A stretch of DNA of 64,000 nucleotides from Burkholderia thailandensis E264 (lineage in GTDB: Bacteria > Pseudomonadota > Gammaproteobacteria > Burkholderiales > Burkholderiaceae), in assembly GCF_000012365.1 (NCBI RefSeq), contig NC_007650.1:744001-808000 (forward strand), read 5' to 3'. The notes below the pieces were generated by a model, which was not told the DNA's origin, made no database searches, and saw only the letters and a program-made list of their open reading frames with translations. Both the position numbers and the translations under genes were made by a program. Of the stretch, positions 43,488-54,102 are shown in pieces (the stretch's first letter is position 1; each line of letters opens with the position of its first letter).

Positions 43488-44138
43488 ATGGAAAAATTCA
43501 ACGTGCATACCGGCGTCGTGGCGCCGCTCGATCGCGAGAACGTCGACACCGACGCGATCATTCCGAAGCAGTTCCTGAAGTCGATCAAGCGCACGGGCTT
43601 CGGCCCGAACGCGTTCGACGAGTGGCGCTATCTCGATCACGGCGAGCCCGGCCAGGACAATTCGAAGCGGCCGCTGAATCCGGACTTCGTGCTGAACCAG
43701 CCGCGCTACCAGCGCGCGTCGGTGCTGCTCGCGCGCAAGAACTTCGGCTGCGGCAGCTCGCGCGAGCACGCGCCGTGGGCGCTGCAGCAGTACGGCTTCC
43801 GCGCGATCATCGCGCCGAGCTTCGCCGACATCTTCTTCAACAACTGCTACAAGAACGGTCTGCTGCCGATCGTGCTGACCGAGCAGCAGGTCGATCATCT
43901 GTTCAACGAGACGTACGCGTTCAACGGCTATCAACTGACGATCGATCTGGACGCGCAGGTCGTGCGCGCGCCGGATGGCCGCGAGTATCCGTTCGAGATC
44001 ACGGCGTTCCGCAAGTATTGCCTGCTGAACGGCTTCGACGACATCGGGCTCACGCTGCGCCATGCGGAGAAAATCCGCCAGTTCGAGGCCGAGCGGCTCG
44101 CGAAGCAGCCGTGGCTGAACAACAAGCTGGTCGGCTGA
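43488..44138 (+). CDS. leuD: 3-isopropylmalate dehydratase small subunit
   Basis: Swivel-domain subunit of isopropylmalate isomerase, 216 aa. [20 protein letters not shown] opens the fold and [17 protein letters not shown] is the substrate-binding motif. ATG 43488 is used. It is separated from leuC only by the entericidin-like gene, so the isomerase subunits should still be co-transcribed. Confidence 0.96.
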   Translation: MEKFNVHTGVVAPLDRENVDTDAIIPKQFLKSIKRTGFGPNAFDEWRYLDHGEPGQDNSKRPLNPDFVLNQPRYQRASVLLARKNFGCGSSREHAPWALQQYGFRAIIAPSFADIFFNNCYKNGLLPIVLTEQQVDHLFNETYAFNGYQLTIDLDAQVVRAPDGREYPFEITAFRKYCLLNGFDDIGLTLRHAEKIRQFEAERLAKQPWLNNKLVG

Positions 44139-44251
44139 CGCCGCCCTTCGGGCGGGCGCGCCGCGCGCGCCCGCCGGCGGGGCGTGTTCGCAAGCCTGCC
44201 GTTGGCAGGAACAGGCCCGGCATCCACAACCTACCCAGTCAGGAATAACGC

Positions 44252-45319
44252 ATGAAGATTGCAGTGCTGCCCGGCGACGGCATCGGTCCGGAAATCGTCA
44301 ACGAAGCGGTGAAGGTGCTGAACGCGCTTGACGAGAAGTTCGAACTCGAACACGCACCGGTCGGCGGCGCGGGCTACGAGGCAAGCGGTCACCCGCTGCC
44401 GGACGCGACGCTCGCGCTCGCGAAGGAAGCGGACGCGATCCTGTTCGGCGCGGTCGGCGACTGGAAATACGACTCGCTCGAGCGCGCGCTGCGCCCGGAG
44501 CAGGCGATCCTCGGCCTGCGCAAGCACCTCGAGCTGTTCGCGAACTTTCGCCCGGCGATCTGCTATCCGCAACTCGTCGATGCGTCGCCGCTGAAACCGG
44601 AACTGGTCGCGGGCCTCGACATCCTGATCGTGCGCGAACTGAACGGCGACATCTACTTCGGCCAGCCGCGCGGCGTGCGCGCAGCGCCCGACGGCCCGTT
44701 CGCGGGCGAGCGCGAAGGTTTCGACACGATGCGCTATTCGGAGCCGGAAGTGCGCCGCATCGCGCACGTCGCGTTCCAGGCCGCGCAAAAGCGCGCGAAG
44801 AAGCTGTTGTCGGTCGACAAGTCGAACGTGCTCGAGACGTCGCAGTTCTGGCGCGACGTGATGATCGACGTATCGAAGGAATATGCGGACGTCGAGCTGT
44901 CGCACATGTACGTCGACAACGCGGCGATGCAGCTCGCGAAGGCGCCGAAGCAGTTCGACGTGATCGTCACGGGCAACATGTTCGGCGACATCCTGTCGGA
45001 TGAGGCATCGATGCTGACGGGTTCGATCGGCATGCTGCCGTCGGCGTCGCTCGACAAGAACAACAAGGGCCTGTACGAGCCGTCGCACGGTTCGGCGCCG
45101 GACATCGCGGGCAAGGGCATCGCGAATCCGCTCGCGACGATCCTGTCGGCCGCGATGCTGCTGCGTTACTCGCTGAATCGCGCGGAGCAGGCCGATCGCA
45201 TCGAGCGCGCGGTCAAAACGGTGCTCGAGCAGGGCTACCGCACGGGCGACATCGCGACGCCGGGCTGCCGGCAGGTCGGCACGGCGGCGATGGGCGACGC
45301 GGTGGTCGCGGCGCTGTAA
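44252..45319 (+). CDS. leuB: 3-isopropylmalate dehydrogenase
   Basis: NAD-dependent oxidative decarboxylase of leucine synthesis, 355 aa. Family stretches are [49 protein letters not shown] and the NAD site [30 protein letters not shown] precedes ATG 44252. The gap from leuD (113 bases) holds short GC hairpins. A 371-base gap follows before asd. Confidence 0.97.
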   Translation: MKIAVLPGDGIGPEIVNEAVKVLNALDEKFELEHAPVGGAGYEASGHPLPDATLALAKEADAILFGAVGDWKYDSLERALRPEQAILGLRKHLELFANFRPAICYPQLVDASPLKPELVAGLDILIVRELNGDIYFGQPRGVRAAPDGPFAGEREGFDTMRYSEPEVRRIAHVAFQAAQKRAKKLLSVDKSNVLETSQFWRDVMIDVSKEYADVELSHMYVDNAAMQLAKAPKQFDVIVTGNMFGDILSDEASMLTGSIGMLPSASLDKNNKGLYEPSHGSAPDIAGKGIANPLATILSAAMLLRYSLNRAEQADRIERAVKTVLEQGYRTGDIATPGCRQVGTAAMGDAVVAAL

Positions 45320-45468
45320 GCGCCGCGAGCCGGCAACGCGGGCCGTGCGCCCGGCGCGGCTCGTCGTGGCAAGACGAGCCGAAGGCGATGTGAAAGAAAG
45401 CGGCGTGACGGCCCGGAAACGGGGTCCGTCCGGCTTTCCCGGCCGTTGTGCGGCCACTTGGGTTTGTG

Positions 45469-45690
45469 TAGACTCGAACGATGGCGACTTCCCTGATCTC
45501 CCCGGTCTCGAAACTCCACGGCAATCCGGCCCGTGCGGGTGCGCGCGCCATCGTCGTCGGCAAAATCATCACCATCATCATCACGAAAACGATCACGAAA
45601 ATCTGATCGTCGTCCGTCGTGCCCGCCTGTTTCCCCGCGCGGTCGCGCCGGGGGCGGAAAAGGCGGGGAAGCTCCAGCAAAGGGTTAGTC
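45469..45690 (+). promoter_or_regulatory. Leader region of asd
   Basis: This stretch holds TAGACT (45469-45474), a possible -10 with TTGTGC 17 bases upstream, then the candidate leader ORF. Past its stop, complementary segments TTCCCCGC (about 45630) and GCGGGGAA (about 45673) can pair just before the asd ribosome site AAAGGG. No T-run follows, so any attenuation would be translational or Rho-dependent rather than by a classical terminator. Pairings were found by eye. Confidence 0.45.
45481..45606 (+). CDS. Candidate Ile/Thr/Lys-rich leader peptide of asd (41 aa)
   Basis: An ORF from ATG 45481 ends GKIITIIITKTITKI and stops 84 bases before asd. Of its last 15 residues seven are Ile, four Thr and three Lys. 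All three amino acids are made from the product of aspartate-semialdehyde dehydrogenase, the next gene. The pattern recalls the Thr/Ile run of the enterobacterial thr leader. No Shine-Dalgarno is seen and the possible -10 lies just upstream, so the message might be leaderless. The same bases in another frame give six consecutive His, but that frame has no ATG nearby. Expression is unproven. Confidence 0.5.
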   Translation: MATSLISPVSKLHGNPARAGARAIVVGKIITIIITKTITKI

Positions 45691-46812
45691 ATGAACGTAG
45701 GTCTCGTAGGTTGGCGCGGCATGGTCGGCAGCGTGCTGATGCAGCGCATGCAGGAAGAAGGCGATTTCGATCTGATCGAGCCGGTGTTTTTCAGCACCAG
45801 CAACGCGGGCGGCAAGGCGCCGTCGTTCGCGAAAAACGAGACCACGCTCAAGGATGCGACGAGCATCGACGACCTGAAGAAGTGCGACGTGATCATCACG
45901 TGCCAGGGCGGCGACTACACGAACGACGTGTTCCCGAAGCTGCGCGCGGCCGGCTGGAACGGCTACTGGATCGACGCGGCGTCGTCGCTGCGGATGAAGG
46001 ACGATGCGGTGATCATCCTCGATCCCGTGAACCTGAACGTGATCAAGGACGCGCTCGTCAACGGCACGAAGAACTTCATCGGCGGCAACTGCACCGTCAG
46101 CCTGATGCTGATGGCGCTGGGCGGCCTGTTCCGCGAGAATCTCGTCGACTGGATGACGGCGATGACCTACCAGGCCGCATCGGGCGCGGGCGCGCAGAAC
46201 ATGCGCGAGCTGCTCGCGCAGATGGGTACGCTGAACGGCGCGGTGGCGGCGCAGCTCGCCGATCCGGCGTCGGCGATCCTCGACATCGACCGCCGCGTGC
46301 TCGCCGCGATGAACGGCGACGCGATGCCGACGAGCCAGTTCGGCGTGCCGCTCGCAGGCTCGCTGATTCCGTGGATCGACAAGGATCTCGGCAACGGGAT
46401 GTCGAGGGAAGAATGGAAGGGCGGCGCGGAAACCAACAAGATCCTCGGCAAGCCGGCGATGGGCGAGCCGGGCTCGGTTCCGGTCGACGGCCTGTGCGTG
46501 CGGATCGGCGCGATGCGGTGCCACTCGCAGGCGCTCACGATCAAGCTGAAGAAGGACGTGCCGCTCGACGAGATCAACGGCATCCTCGCGTCGGCGAACG
46601 ACTGGGTGAAGGTCGTGCCGAACGAGCGCGAGGCGTCGATGCGCGATCTGTCGCCAGCGAAGGTGACGGGCACGCTGTCGGTGCCGGTCGGCCGCCTGCG
46701 CAAGCTCGCGATGGGTGGCGAATACCTGTCGGCATTTACCGTCGGCGATCAATTGCTGTGGGGCGCGGCCGAGCCGCTGCGCCGGATGCTGCGCATTCTG
46801 CTCGACAAGTAA
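45691..46812 (+). CDS. asd: Aspartate-semialdehyde dehydrogenase
   Basis: Makes aspartate semialdehyde, the branch point to lysine/diaminopimelate, threonine, methionine and isoleucine; 373 aa. [19 protein letters not shown] is the NADP fold. The active-site Cys is in [17 protein letters not shown], and the catalytic His in [17 protein letters not shown] chose ATG 45691 after AAAGGGTTAGTC; the longer frame is not supported. A strong terminator follows, so it closes the leu-asd segment. Confidence 0.96.
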   Translation: MNVGLVGWRGMVGSVLMQRMQEEGDFDLIEPVFFSTSNAGGKAPSFAKNETTLKDATSIDDLKKCDVIITCQGGDYTNDVFPKLRAAGWNGYWIDAASSLRMKDDAVIILDPVNLNVIKDALVNGTKNFIGGNCTVSLMLMALGGLFRENLVDWMTAMTYQAASGAGAQNMRELLAQMGTLNGAVAAQLADPASAILDIDRRVLAAMNGDAMPTSQFGVPLAGSLIPWIDKDLGNGMSREEWKGGAETNKILGKPAMGEPGSVPVDGLCVRIGAMRCHSQALTIKLKKDVPLDEINGILASANDWVKVVPNEREASMRDLSPAKVTGTLSVPVGRLRKLAMGGEYLSAFTVGDQLLWGAAEPLRRMLRILLDK

Positions 46813-46847
46813 AGTAAACTACGCGATTACGACGCGTACACAACCCG

Positions 46848-46879
46848 AAAGCGTCGCGTTTCACGCGACGCTTTTTTTA
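46848..46879 (+). terminator. Intrinsic terminator after asd
   Basis: AAAGCGTCGCG and CGCGACGCTTT pair around TTTCA and are followed by seven T. GTAAAC, a GTWWAC site, lies just before it at 46814-46819. Confidence 0.92.
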
Positions 46880-46947
46880 TTTGCGGTCCGATTTTGTCTC
46901 AATCCAAACGCGAACCCAGGCCGCGTCATGCCGCGGCGACCAAGCCG

Positions 46948-49482
46948 ATGACGCTTCGATTCCTTTCTTCGACGATGATCTCCGATGGCCTGCCGTCCGC
47001 GCGGCGTGCCGTCGCGGCCGCCGTTCTCGCGCTTGCCGGCGCGAGCGCCGCGTACGCGGCCCCGGATGCGGCGGGCGCCGCGCCCACCGACCAGGCCGCG
47101 CCGCTGACGATCACCGTGCGACCGGGCCAGTCGCTCAACGACATTGCCGTGGCCGTCACGCAGTCGCACGATCCCGGTGTGCTGGCCCGCGCGGGCCGCG
47201 CGCTCTTCGACGCGAATCCGCAGGCGTTCATGAAGCGCGATCCGAGCCGCCTGAAGATCGGCGCGCAATTGACCGTGCCGCCGCTCGACGCGACGGGCGC
47301 GGCGGCTGGCGCGCCTGCGAACGGCGCATCGGCGGCGGTTGCTGCTGCGGCGGCTTCGGGCGCGGCGTCGCACGCGTCCGTGTCGGCAGCGTCGGCGCCT
47401 TCGCATCCCGCGGCGGCGTCGGCGGCGTCGCACGCGGCGGCAAGCGGTGCGGTGGGATTCTCGGCCTCCGGCGCGGCTTTGGGCGCGAACGGCGCATCGG
47501 CGCCCGGCGCGGCGGTTGCGCATGCTTCTTCCGCGGCCGCGCAGGTGGCGACCGCCGCTTCGTCCGGCGTCGGCAACGCGCACGTGTGGAGCGGCTCCAT
47601 TCAGCAAGCGCCGGCAGGCGCGAACGGCGCGTCGGCGGCCGGCGCGGAGGCGTTGCTCGCACCCGGGGCCGCGAATCACGTGCAGTCGGGCTCGGCCGCG
47701 CAGCCGGCGATGGGCGCCTCGCAGGCGCGACCGTCGAGCCTGCAGCAATTGCTCGCGCTGAAAAATCGTGTGCTGATGGAATTGCAGAAACACGGAATCG
47801 GCAAGCCTGCGACGAACCTCGCGCCGACGCCTGCACGACCGGCGCCAGCAGCGGGTAGCGAGCAGAAACCGCAGGCGAGCGCTGCGGCCGGCTCGACGAC
47901 GGCGGGTGCCGAAGCCGCCGCATCCGAGGCCGTGGCCGGATCGGCGACGAACGCCGCGTCCGCATCCGCCGCGACGCCGCCCGTGAGCGCGTCACCGCGC
48001 GCGGTCGCGCCGTGGGTGCCGCTCAACACAGGGGCGGCGGTTGCGGTCGGTGCCGCGGCCGTCGCGCTGATTGCGGGTTTTGCGTTGCGCCGCCGCAAGA
48101 AGGGCGCGCCCTCCGACGCGATCGAGCCGGGCGCGTTCACGCCCGCGCCCGCGCTCGATCCGGACGCGGCCGCCGCGATCGCCGGCGCGCCGGGTGAGAC
48201 GGAAGAAGCGCGGCGCGACGGGGGAGAGCAAGGCGCGGCGGCTGTCGCGCAGCACGCATCGCCGGGCGCGCTGCCCGTCGATGCGAGGCGCACGCCCGTG
48301 CAGCGCGGATCGGAGGCGTCACCGCCGGCCGACGGCGAGGCCGCGCCGGCTCGCGACCCGCAAACGCCGGCCGCGACGCCGCTGACGCTGGAGATCCCGC
48401 GGCCGGACGAGCAAGGCGGTGCGCCACGCGCGCCCGAATCGACAGGCGATGAGCCGTCCGGCGTTCCGCGAACGGGCGCGAAGCCGGCGCCGTACGCATG
48501 GCGGCAGGCGTTTCCGAGCGACGCGATCGCGGCGCTCGACAGCCTCGACATGCCGTTGCCGCCGCGCGAGCCGACGGCGGCCGATGCCGACCGGACGGCG
48601 CAATCGCAGCAGGCCGAGCCGACCGCTTCGCACAGCGCACAAGATGCAACTAACCGTCCAGCCGCCGCCCACCCGCCGATGGGCGCGCTCGACGCGGATA
48701 ATCCGCATGGAGCGGAAACGTGTGGTCAAGCAGGATCGTCGGATTTTGGCGGGGTCAAATCATTTGACGGCGGTGCCCGCGTAACGCCGCAGCAGACGGA
48801 CAACGAGCAGCGTCACGCGACGGCGCTCGGCGGGATCGGGCACGGCGAAGCGGCGGCGCGAGTGGCCGCATCTCCGGCGACTGATTCGACGCCCGAAGAG
48901 CGACACACGCAGGACGCGCCGGTAGTCCGGCTTGAACAACCGTTCGCGGCGGGCGCGGATGCGGACGCGGCGCCTGCTGTGCCGACGCCTCACGCGACAG
49001 CCGCTGCCGAAGCCACCGCGCCGCACGCAGCGACGCCGGCTGAAGCGGCTTCGCACGACGAGCCGGCGCGAGCCGCGCCGCAGGGAGGCGTGCCGAGCGT
49101 GCCGCCCGCGCACGGCGACCCGCCGGCCGCGGCCTCGCAGCCGGTGGGCGCAGCGTCCGCCGCGCCGGCGCCGGCCTTGCCGAACCACGAGCCGGGCGCG
49201 CCGTCCGCAAGCCCGCCGCCGCTCGGCGTCGCGCAATTCGGCGCGCTGAACCTCGATTTCGACCTCGAGTTGCCGTCCGGCCCGAGCGCGTCGCTGCCGG
49301 CGTTCACGCCCGAGGCGCTCGCGAAGATCGCGCGCAACAAGCTGGAACTCGCGTCCGAATACGTCGAGCTCGGCGATCTCGCCGGCGCGCGCACGCTGCT
49401 GCACGAAGTGATCGAAGCCGATCACGCCGACACGCGTGACGAAGCGCGCGTGATGCTCGCCAAGCTCGCCGACCTGTCGTGA
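46948..49482 (+). CDS. FimV-like LysM/TPR membrane protein
   Basis: Large inner-membrane protein related to FimV, which in Pseudomonas organises type IV pilus and polar functions. A signal region ends near AYAAP. A LysM-like FimV N-terminal domain ([20 protein letters not shown]...[12 protein letters not shown]) follows. A very long Ala/Pro-rich low-complexity region contains one membrane span ([22 protein letters not shown]). The C-terminal FimV TPR-like motif ([22 protein letters not shown]...[12 protein letters not shown]) ends the protein. The start is uncertain: ATG 46948 (844 aa) or ATG 46975. It overlaps truA by one base. Confidence 0.85.
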   Translation: MTLRFLSSTMISDGLPSARRAVAAAVLALAGASAAYAAPDAAGAAPTDQAAPLTITVRPGQSLNDIAVAVTQSHDPGVLARAGRALFDANPQAFMKRDPSRLKIGAQLTVPPLDATGAAAGAPANGASAAVAAAAASGAASHASVSAASAPSHPAAASAASHAAASGAVGFSASGAALGANGASAPGAAVAHASSAAAQVATAASSGVGNAHVWSGSIQQAPAGANGASAAGAEALLAPGAANHVQSGSAAQPAMGASQARPSSLQQLLALKNRVLMELQKHGIGKPATNLAPTPARPAPAAGSEQKPQASAAAGSTTAGAEAAASEAVAGSATNAASASAATPPVSASPRAVAPWVPLNTGAAVAVGAAAVALIAGFALRRRKKGAPSDAIEPGAFTPAPALDPDAAAAIAGAPGETEEARRDGGEQGAAAVAQHASPGALPVDARRTPVQRGSEASPPADGEAAPARDPQTPAATPLTLEIPRPDEQGGAPRAPESTGDEPSGVPRTGAKPAPYAWRQAFPSDAIAALDSLDMPLPPREPTAADADRTAQSQQAEPTASHSAQDATNRPAAAHPPMGALDADNPHGAETCGQAGSSDFGGVKSFDGGARVTPQQTDNEQRHATALGGIGHGEAAARVAASPATDSTPEERHTQDAPVVRLEQPFAAGADADAAPAVPTPHATAAAEATAPHAATPAEAASHDEPARAAPQGGVPSVPPAHGDPPAAASQPVGAASAAPAPALPNHEPGAPSASPPPLGVAQFGALNLDFDLELPSGPSASLPAFTPEALAKIARNKLELASEYVELGDLAGARTLLHEVIEADHADTRDEARVMLAKLADLS

Positions 49483-50294
49483 TGAGAATCGCACTCGGCA
49501 TTCAGTACGACGGCGCGGCGTTCTGCGGCTGGCAGTCGCAGCCGCACGGCAAGACCGTCCAGGACGCGCTCGAGCGGGCGCTCGCGGAATTCGCGCAGAC
49601 GTCGCTGCACACGACGGTCGCGGGCCGCACCGACACCGGCGTGCATGGCCTCGGCCAGGTCGTCCATTTCGATACCGACCTCGATCGCGCGGATTTCTCG
49701 TGGGTGCGCGGCACGAACGCGTTCCTGCCTTCGACGGTCGCCGTGCAGTGGGCGAAGCCGATGCCGGACACGTTCCACGCCCGCTTTGCCGCATTCGAGC
49801 GCACCTATTACTACGCGCTGTACGTGCATCCGGTGCGCTCGCCGATGCTCGCGGCGCGCGCGGGCTGGGTTCATACGCCGCTCGATGTCGACGCGATGCG
49901 CGAGGCCGCCGAGCACCTCGTCGGCGAGCACGATTTCTCGGCGTTCCGCTCGTCCGAGTGTCAGGCGAAGTCGCCCGTCAAGCATCTGTACCAGATCGGC
50001 ATCCGCCCCGACGGCGATTTCATCCACTTCCGCTTCCGCGCGAACGCGTTCCTGCACCACATGGTGCGCAACCTGATGGGCTGCCTCGTCGCGGTGGGGC
50101 GCGGCCGCTATCCGGCGTCGTGGCTCGCGGAAGTGCTCGAAAGCCGGGACCGCGGCTGCGCGGCGCCGACTTTCATGCCCGAAGGGCTCTATCTCGCGCA
50201 CGTCGGCTATCCGGCCGAATTCGCGGTGCCGCCCGCGCAGCTCGGCAGCGTGCCATGGAGCAGCGTATGGGCCGATCTGGACGGACGACCATGA
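49482..50294 (+). CDS. truA: tRNA pseudouridine(38-40) synthase
   Basis: Modifies uridines 38-40 in the tRNA anticodon arm, 270 aa. The catalytic Asp is in [35 protein letters not shown] and [13 protein letters not shown] are typical. ATG 49482 overlaps the fimV stop (TGATG), implying coupling. Its stop overlaps the trpF start (ATGA). The fimV-truA-trpFBA order is common in beta-proteobacteria. Confidence 0.96.
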   Translation: MRIALGIQYDGAAFCGWQSQPHGKTVQDALERALAEFAQTSLHTTVAGRTDTGVHGLGQVVHFDTDLDRADFSWVRGTNAFLPSTVAVQWAKPMPDTFHARFAAFERTYYYALYVHPVRSPMLAARAGWVHTPLDVDAMREAAEHLVGEHDFSAFRSSECQAKSPVKHLYQIGIRPDGDFIHFRFRANAFLHHMVRNLMGCLVAVGRGRYPASWLAEVLESRDRGCAAPTFMPEGLYLAHVGYPAEFAVPPAQLGSVPWSSVWADLDGRP

Positions 50295-51034
50295 TGACCG
50301 ATACGACCAATGCAATCGATGCGGCGACGAACGATGCGCTCGCCGCCGGCGCGCGCGGCGCCACGGACGGCGGCGCGCCGCCGTCGCGCACGCGCATCAA
50401 GCTCTGCGGGCTGTCGAAGGCGGGCGACGTCGACTGGGCGGCCGAACTCGGCGCCGATGCGATCGGCCTCGTGTTCTACCCGAAGAGTCCGCGCGCGGTG
50501 ACGGTCGAGCACGCCGCCGCGCTTGCCGCGCGCGTGCCGCCGTTCGTGTCGGTGGTCGGCCTGTTCGTCAATCCGACCGAGGACGAGGTCGCGCGCGTCG
50601 CGAACGAAGTGCCGCTCGCGTTGCTGCAGTTCCATGGCGACGAGACGCCCGAACAGTGCGCGTCGCTCGCGGCGGCGGCGCGGCTGCCGTGGCTGCGCGC
50701 GCTGCGCGTGGGCGTGGCGACGCAGCCGGCCGATTTGGTAGAATCGGCTCTTCACTATTCGGCAGCCCGCGGCCTGTTGTTCGACACCCTCGTCGAGCAC
50801 TACGGCGGCAGCGGCAAGGTCTTCGATTGGTCACTTATCCCAGCAGAGCTCGCGCGTCGGGCCGTTTTGAGTGGTGGGTTGAACGCGCAAAACGTCGGTG
50901 ACGCGATCCGTCAGGTGCGTCCGTTCGCGGTCGATGTCTCGAGCGGCATCGAAGCGCCGGGCGCGAAGGGCGTGAAGGATCGCGCCCGCATGGCGGCGTT
51001 CGTGCGCGCAGTGCGCGAAGCGGACGCCGGGTGA
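50291..51034 (+). CDS. trpF: Phosphoribosylanthranilate isomerase
   Basis: Tryptophan synthesis enzyme, TIM barrel, 247 aa. [11 protein letters not shown] carries the catalytic Cys; the phosphate site is in [11 protein letters not shown] and [17 protein letters not shown] 30-residue Ala/Thr-rich extension precedes the barrel. ATG 50291 overlaps the truA stop; ATG 50294 is the next codon. trpE, G, D and C are not in this window, as expected for a split trp pathway in Burkholderia. Confidence 0.95.
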   Translation: MMTDTTNAIDAATNDALAAGARGATDGGAPPSRTRIKLCGLSKAGDVDWAAELGADAIGLVFYPKSPRAVTVEHAAALAARVPPFVSVVGLFVNPTEDEVARVANEVPLALLQFHGDETPEQCASLAAAARLPWLRALRVGVATQPADLVESALHYSAARGLLFDTLVEHYGGSGKVFDWSLIPAELARRAVLSGGLNAQNVGDAIRQVRPFAVDVSSGIEAPGAKGVKDRARMAAFVRAVREADAG

Positions 51035-51041
51035 TGCCAGC

Positions 51042-51084
51042 CCGCGCGGCGCGCCGGAAATAGAGAATCCGGCGCGCCGCGCGG
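51042..51084. repeat. Perfect 16-bp inverted repeat between trpF and trpB
   Basis: CCGCGCGGCGCGCCGG (51042-51057) and CCGGCGCGCCGCGCGG (51069-51084) pair perfectly around AAATAGAGAAT. The hairpin ends 19 bases before the trpB start codon and has no T-run. It is the longest perfect stem noticed in the window. Confidence 0.75.
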
Positions 51085-51103
51085 TCGAACCGAGAGTGAC
51101 GTC

Positions 51104-52297
51104 ATGTACAACCTTCCCGATGATCGCGGCCATTTCGGCCCATATGGCGGCGTGTTCGTCGCCGAAACGCTGATTCACGCGCTCGACGAGCTGCGCGCCG
51201 CGTACGAGAAATTCAAGCACGACCCCGACTTCGTCGCCGAGTACGACCGCGAGCTGAAGCACTTCGTCGGCCGTCCGTCGCCGATTTACCACGCGCAGCG
51301 CTGGAGCGAGACGCTCGGCGGCGCGCAGATCTACCTGAAGCGCGAAGACCTGAACCACACCGGCGCGCACAAGATCAACAACGTGATCGGTCAGGCGCTG
51401 CTCGCGAAGCGGATGGGCAAGAAGCGCGTGATCGCCGAGACGGGCGCGGGCCAGCACGGCGTCGCGACCGCGACGATCTGCGCGCGCTTCGGGATGGAGT
51501 GCGTCGTCTACATGGGCGCCGAGGACGTGCGCCGGCAGGCCGCGAACGTCTACCGGATGAAGCTGCTCGGCGCGACCGTCGTGCCCGTCGAATCGGGCTC
51601 GCGCACGCTGAAGGACGCGCTGAACGAGGCGATGCGCGACTGGGTCACGAACATCGAGAACACGTTCTACATCATCGGCACGGTGGCGGGCCCGCACCCG
51701 TATCCGATGATGGTGCGCGACTTCCAGCGCGTGATCGGCGACGAATGCAAGGTGCAGATGCCTGAGCTCGCCGGCCGGCAGCCGGACGCGGTGATCGCTT
51801 GCGTCGGCGGCGGCTCGAACGCGATGGGCATCTTCTATCCGTACATCGACGACGCATCGGTGCAACTGATCGGCGTAGAGGCGGCGGGCGACGGGCTCGA
51901 CACCGGCCATCACGCGGCGTCGCTGATCGCCGGCAGCCCGGGCGTGCTGCACGGCAATCGCACGTACCTGCTGCAGGACGAGAACGGCCAGATCATCGAG
52001 ACGCATTCGGTGTCGGCGGGCCTCGACTATCCGGGCGTGGGCCCCGAGCATGCGTGGTTGAAGGACAGCGGCCGCGCGCAGTACGTCGGCATTACCGACG
52101 AAGAGGCGCTGAAGGCGTTTCACGACTGCTGCCGGATCGAGGGGATCATCCCGGCGCTCGAATCGAGCCACGCGATCGCGTACGGCGTGAAGCTCGCGCC
52201 GACGCTGCCGAAGGACAAGATCCTGCTCGTCAACCTGTCGGGGCGCGGCGACAAGGACATGCACACGGTCGCCGAGCGATCGGGCATCGCGCTCTGA
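51104..52297 (+). CDS. trpB: Tryptophan synthase beta chain
   Basis: PLP enzyme condensing indole with serine, 397 aa. The PLP lysine is Lys90 in HTGAHKINN. The phosphate-binding loop is [27 protein letters not shown] and [22 protein letters not shown] are typical. A strong hairpin precedes it. The DNA methyltransferase gene starts 10 bases after its stop. Confidence 0.97.
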   Translation: MYNLPDDRGHFGPYGGVFVAETLIHALDELRAAYEKFKHDPDFVAEYDRELKHFVGRPSPIYHAQRWSETLGGAQIYLKREDLNHTGAHKINNVIGQALLAKRMGKKRVIAETGAGQHGVATATICARFGMECVVYMGAEDVRRQAANVYRMKLLGATVVPVESGSRTLKDALNEAMRDWVTNIENTFYIIGTVAGPHPYPMMVRDFQRVIGDECKVQMPELAGRQPDAVIACVGGGSNAMGIFYPYIDDASVQLIGVEAAGDGLDTGHHAASLIAGSPGVLHGNRTYLLQDENGQIIETHSVSAGLDYPGVGPEHAWLKDSGRAQYVGITDEEALKAFHDCCRIEGIIPALESSHAIAYGVKLAPTLPKDKILLVNLSGRGDKDMHTVAERSGIAL

Positions 52298-52307
52298 GCC
52301 CCGACCG

Positions 52308-53165
52308 ATGCGTGACCTGATCGAAGAGCCGGCGGGCGGCGCGGCGAGCGAAGCGCAAGCGGTTCCGGCCGCTGGCGCCTCGCGCGTGCTGCCCGCCGGC
52401 ATCGAATTGCATAACCGCGATTTCCTGCACGAGGCCGCGAGCCTGCCTGACGCGTCGATCGACCTGATCGTCGCCGATCCGCCGTACGGACTCGGCAAGG
52501 ACTACGGCAACGACTCGGACAAGCGCTCGGGCGACGAGCACCTCGCGTGGACGCGCGAGTGGCTCGAGCTCGCGATTCCGAAGCTCAAGTCCACCGGCTC
52601 GATGTACGTGTTCTGCACGTGGCAGTACGCGCCCGAGATATTCAGCTTCCTGAAGACGAGGCTCACGATGATCAACGAGATCATCTGGGACCGGCGCGTG
52701 CCGAGCATGGGCGGCACGACGCGCCGCTTCACGTCGGTGCACGACAACATCGGCTTTTTCGCGGTTTCGAAGGGGTATTACTTCGATCTCGATCCGGTCC
52801 GCATTCCGTACGACGCCGATACGAAGAAAGCGCGCTCCCGCAAGCTGTTCGAAGGCAGCAAGTGGCTCGAGCTCGGCTATAACCCGAAGGACGTCTGGTC
52901 CGTGTCGCGCCTGCACCGCCAACATGCGGAGCGGGTCGACCATCCGACCCAGAAGCCGCTGGAGATCATCGAGCGGATGGTGCTCGCGAGCTGCCCGCCG
53001 GGCGGCCGCGTGCTCGATCCGTTCATGGGCAGCGGCACGACCGCGGTGGCCTGCGCGCGGCAGCGGCGCGACTTCGTCGGCTACGAGATCAACGAAAGCT
53101 ATTGTGCGATCGCGCGCGAGCGCGTCGCGTCGCTTGCGGCCGTTCCGGCGCCGGCCGACGCGTAA
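52308..53165 (+). CDS. Site-specific DNA (adenine-N6) methyltransferase, beta-class, orphan
   Basis: SAM-dependent adenine methylase, 285 aa. Motif IV DPPYGLGKDYG at 57-67 comes before motif I DPFMGSGTTAVACARQRRDFVGYEIN (about 238 onward), the beta-class order. The target-recognition region lies between. HPTQKPLEIIERM is the usual motif X stretch. No restriction enzyme gene is nearby, so it is an orphan. It sits between trpB and trpA with short gaps, so it should be made with the trp enzymes. From memory, the homologue in B. cenocepacia and B. pseudomallei methylates GTWWAC and affects gene expression. Confidence 0.92.
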   Translation: MRDLIEEPAGGAASEAQAVPAAGASRVLPAGIELHNRDFLHEAASLPDASIDLIVADPPYGLGKDYGNDSDKRSGDEHLAWTREWLELAIPKLKSTGSMYVFCTWQYAPEIFSFLKTRLTMINEIIWDRRVPSMGGTTRRFTSVHDNIGFFAVSKGYYFDLDPVRIPYDADTKKARSRKLFEGSKWLELGYNPKDVWSVSRLHRQHAERVDHPTQKPLEIIERMVLASCPPGGRVLDPFMGSGTTAVACARQRRDFVGYEINESYCAIARERVASLAAVPAPADA

Positions 53166-53207
53166 GCGGTGCTGTCCGCGCAATAGCGAAACGATTTGGA
53201 ACCAGTC

Positions 53208-54023
53208 ATGTCCCGTATTCAGAACACTTTTGCCGCACTCGCCGCCCAGGGCCGCAAGGGGCTGATCCCGTTCATCACCGCGGGGGACCCGGACCCGTCG
53301 AGGACGGTCGAGCTGATGCACGCGCTTGCCGAAGGCGGCGCCGACGTGATCGAGCTTGGCGTGCCGTTCTCCGATCCGATGGCCGACGGCCCCGTGATCC
53401 AGCGCTCGTCGGAGCGCGCGCTCGCGAAAGGCGTGACGCTTCGCCGCGTGCTCGACGACGTGAGGCGCTTTCGCGAGCGCGACCGGCAGACGCCCGTCGT
53501 GCTGATGGGCTACGCGAATCCGATCGAGCGGATGGGCGAGGACGCGTTTGCGGCGGCCGCGCGCGACGCGGGCGTCGACGGCGTGCTCGTCGTCGACTAT
53601 CCGCCCGAGGAGTCGCACGATTTCGCCGCGAAGATGCGCGCGGCGGGCATCGATCCGATCTTCCTGCTCGCGCCGACGTCGACCGACGACCGGATCGCCG
53701 CCGTCGGCGAGGTGGCGAGCGGTTACGTCTACTATGTGTCGCTCAAGGGCGTGACGGGCGCCGCAAATCTGGATGTTTCCACCATTGAGGGTAAAATCCC
53801 GGCCATCAAGTCGCGCGTGCCGCTTCCCGTCGGGGTGGGTTTCGGCATCCGCGACGCCGCGACGGCGCGCGCGGTGGCCGAGGTGGCGGATGCCGTCGTG
53901 ATCGGCAGCCGCCTCGTCCAGTTGCTGGAGCAGGCCGCGCCGGAGAACGCCGCCGCCGAGCTCAAGGAGTTCGTCGCCGGGTTGCGCGCCGCGATCGACG
54001 GCGCGGCGAAGCCGGCGGCGTGA
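53208..54023 (+). CDS. trpA: Tryptophan synthase alpha chain
   Basis: TIM-barrel lyase cleaving indole-3-glycerol phosphate, 271 aa. Catalytic residues are in [20 protein letters not shown] and [11 protein letters not shown]. The phosphate loop is [15 protein letters not shown] 53208 is used with GGA upstream; a GTG 4 codons earlier is less likely. It is separated from trpB by the methyltransferase gene only. Confidence 0.96.
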   Translation: MSRIQNTFAALAAQGRKGLIPFITAGDPDPSRTVELMHALAEGGADVIELGVPFSDPMADGPVIQRSSERALAKGVTLRRVLDDVRRFRERDRQTPVVLMGYANPIERMGEDAFAAAARDAGVDGVLVVDYPPEESHDFAAKMRAAGIDPIFLLAPTSTDDRIAAVGEVASGYVYYVSLKGVTGAANLDVSTIEGKIPAIKSRVPLPVGVGFGIRDAATARAVAEVADAVVIGSRLVQLLEQAAPENAAAELKEFVAGLRAAIDGAAKPAA

Positions 54024-54052
54024 GCCGCGCGACACGTCAACACAAGCTGACC

Positions 54053-54081
54053 GCGGGCCGGGTGCAGAACGCCCGGCCCGC
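54053..54081. repeat. Perfect 10-bp hairpin between trpA and accD
   Basis: GCGGGCCGGG (54053-54062) and CCCGGCCCGC (54072-54081) flank a 9-base loop, 21 bases before the accD start codon. No T-run follows. Confidence 0.55.
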
Positions 54082-54102
54082 CACCGAACAGGAAACCATA
54101 CG

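Noticed and set aside
45549..45602. Six consecutive His codons in another frame of the asd leader, suggesting a his-type leader
   Set aside because: That frame has no ATG nearby and no histidine gene follows. The ATG-started frame gives Ile/Thr/Lys, which fits asd.
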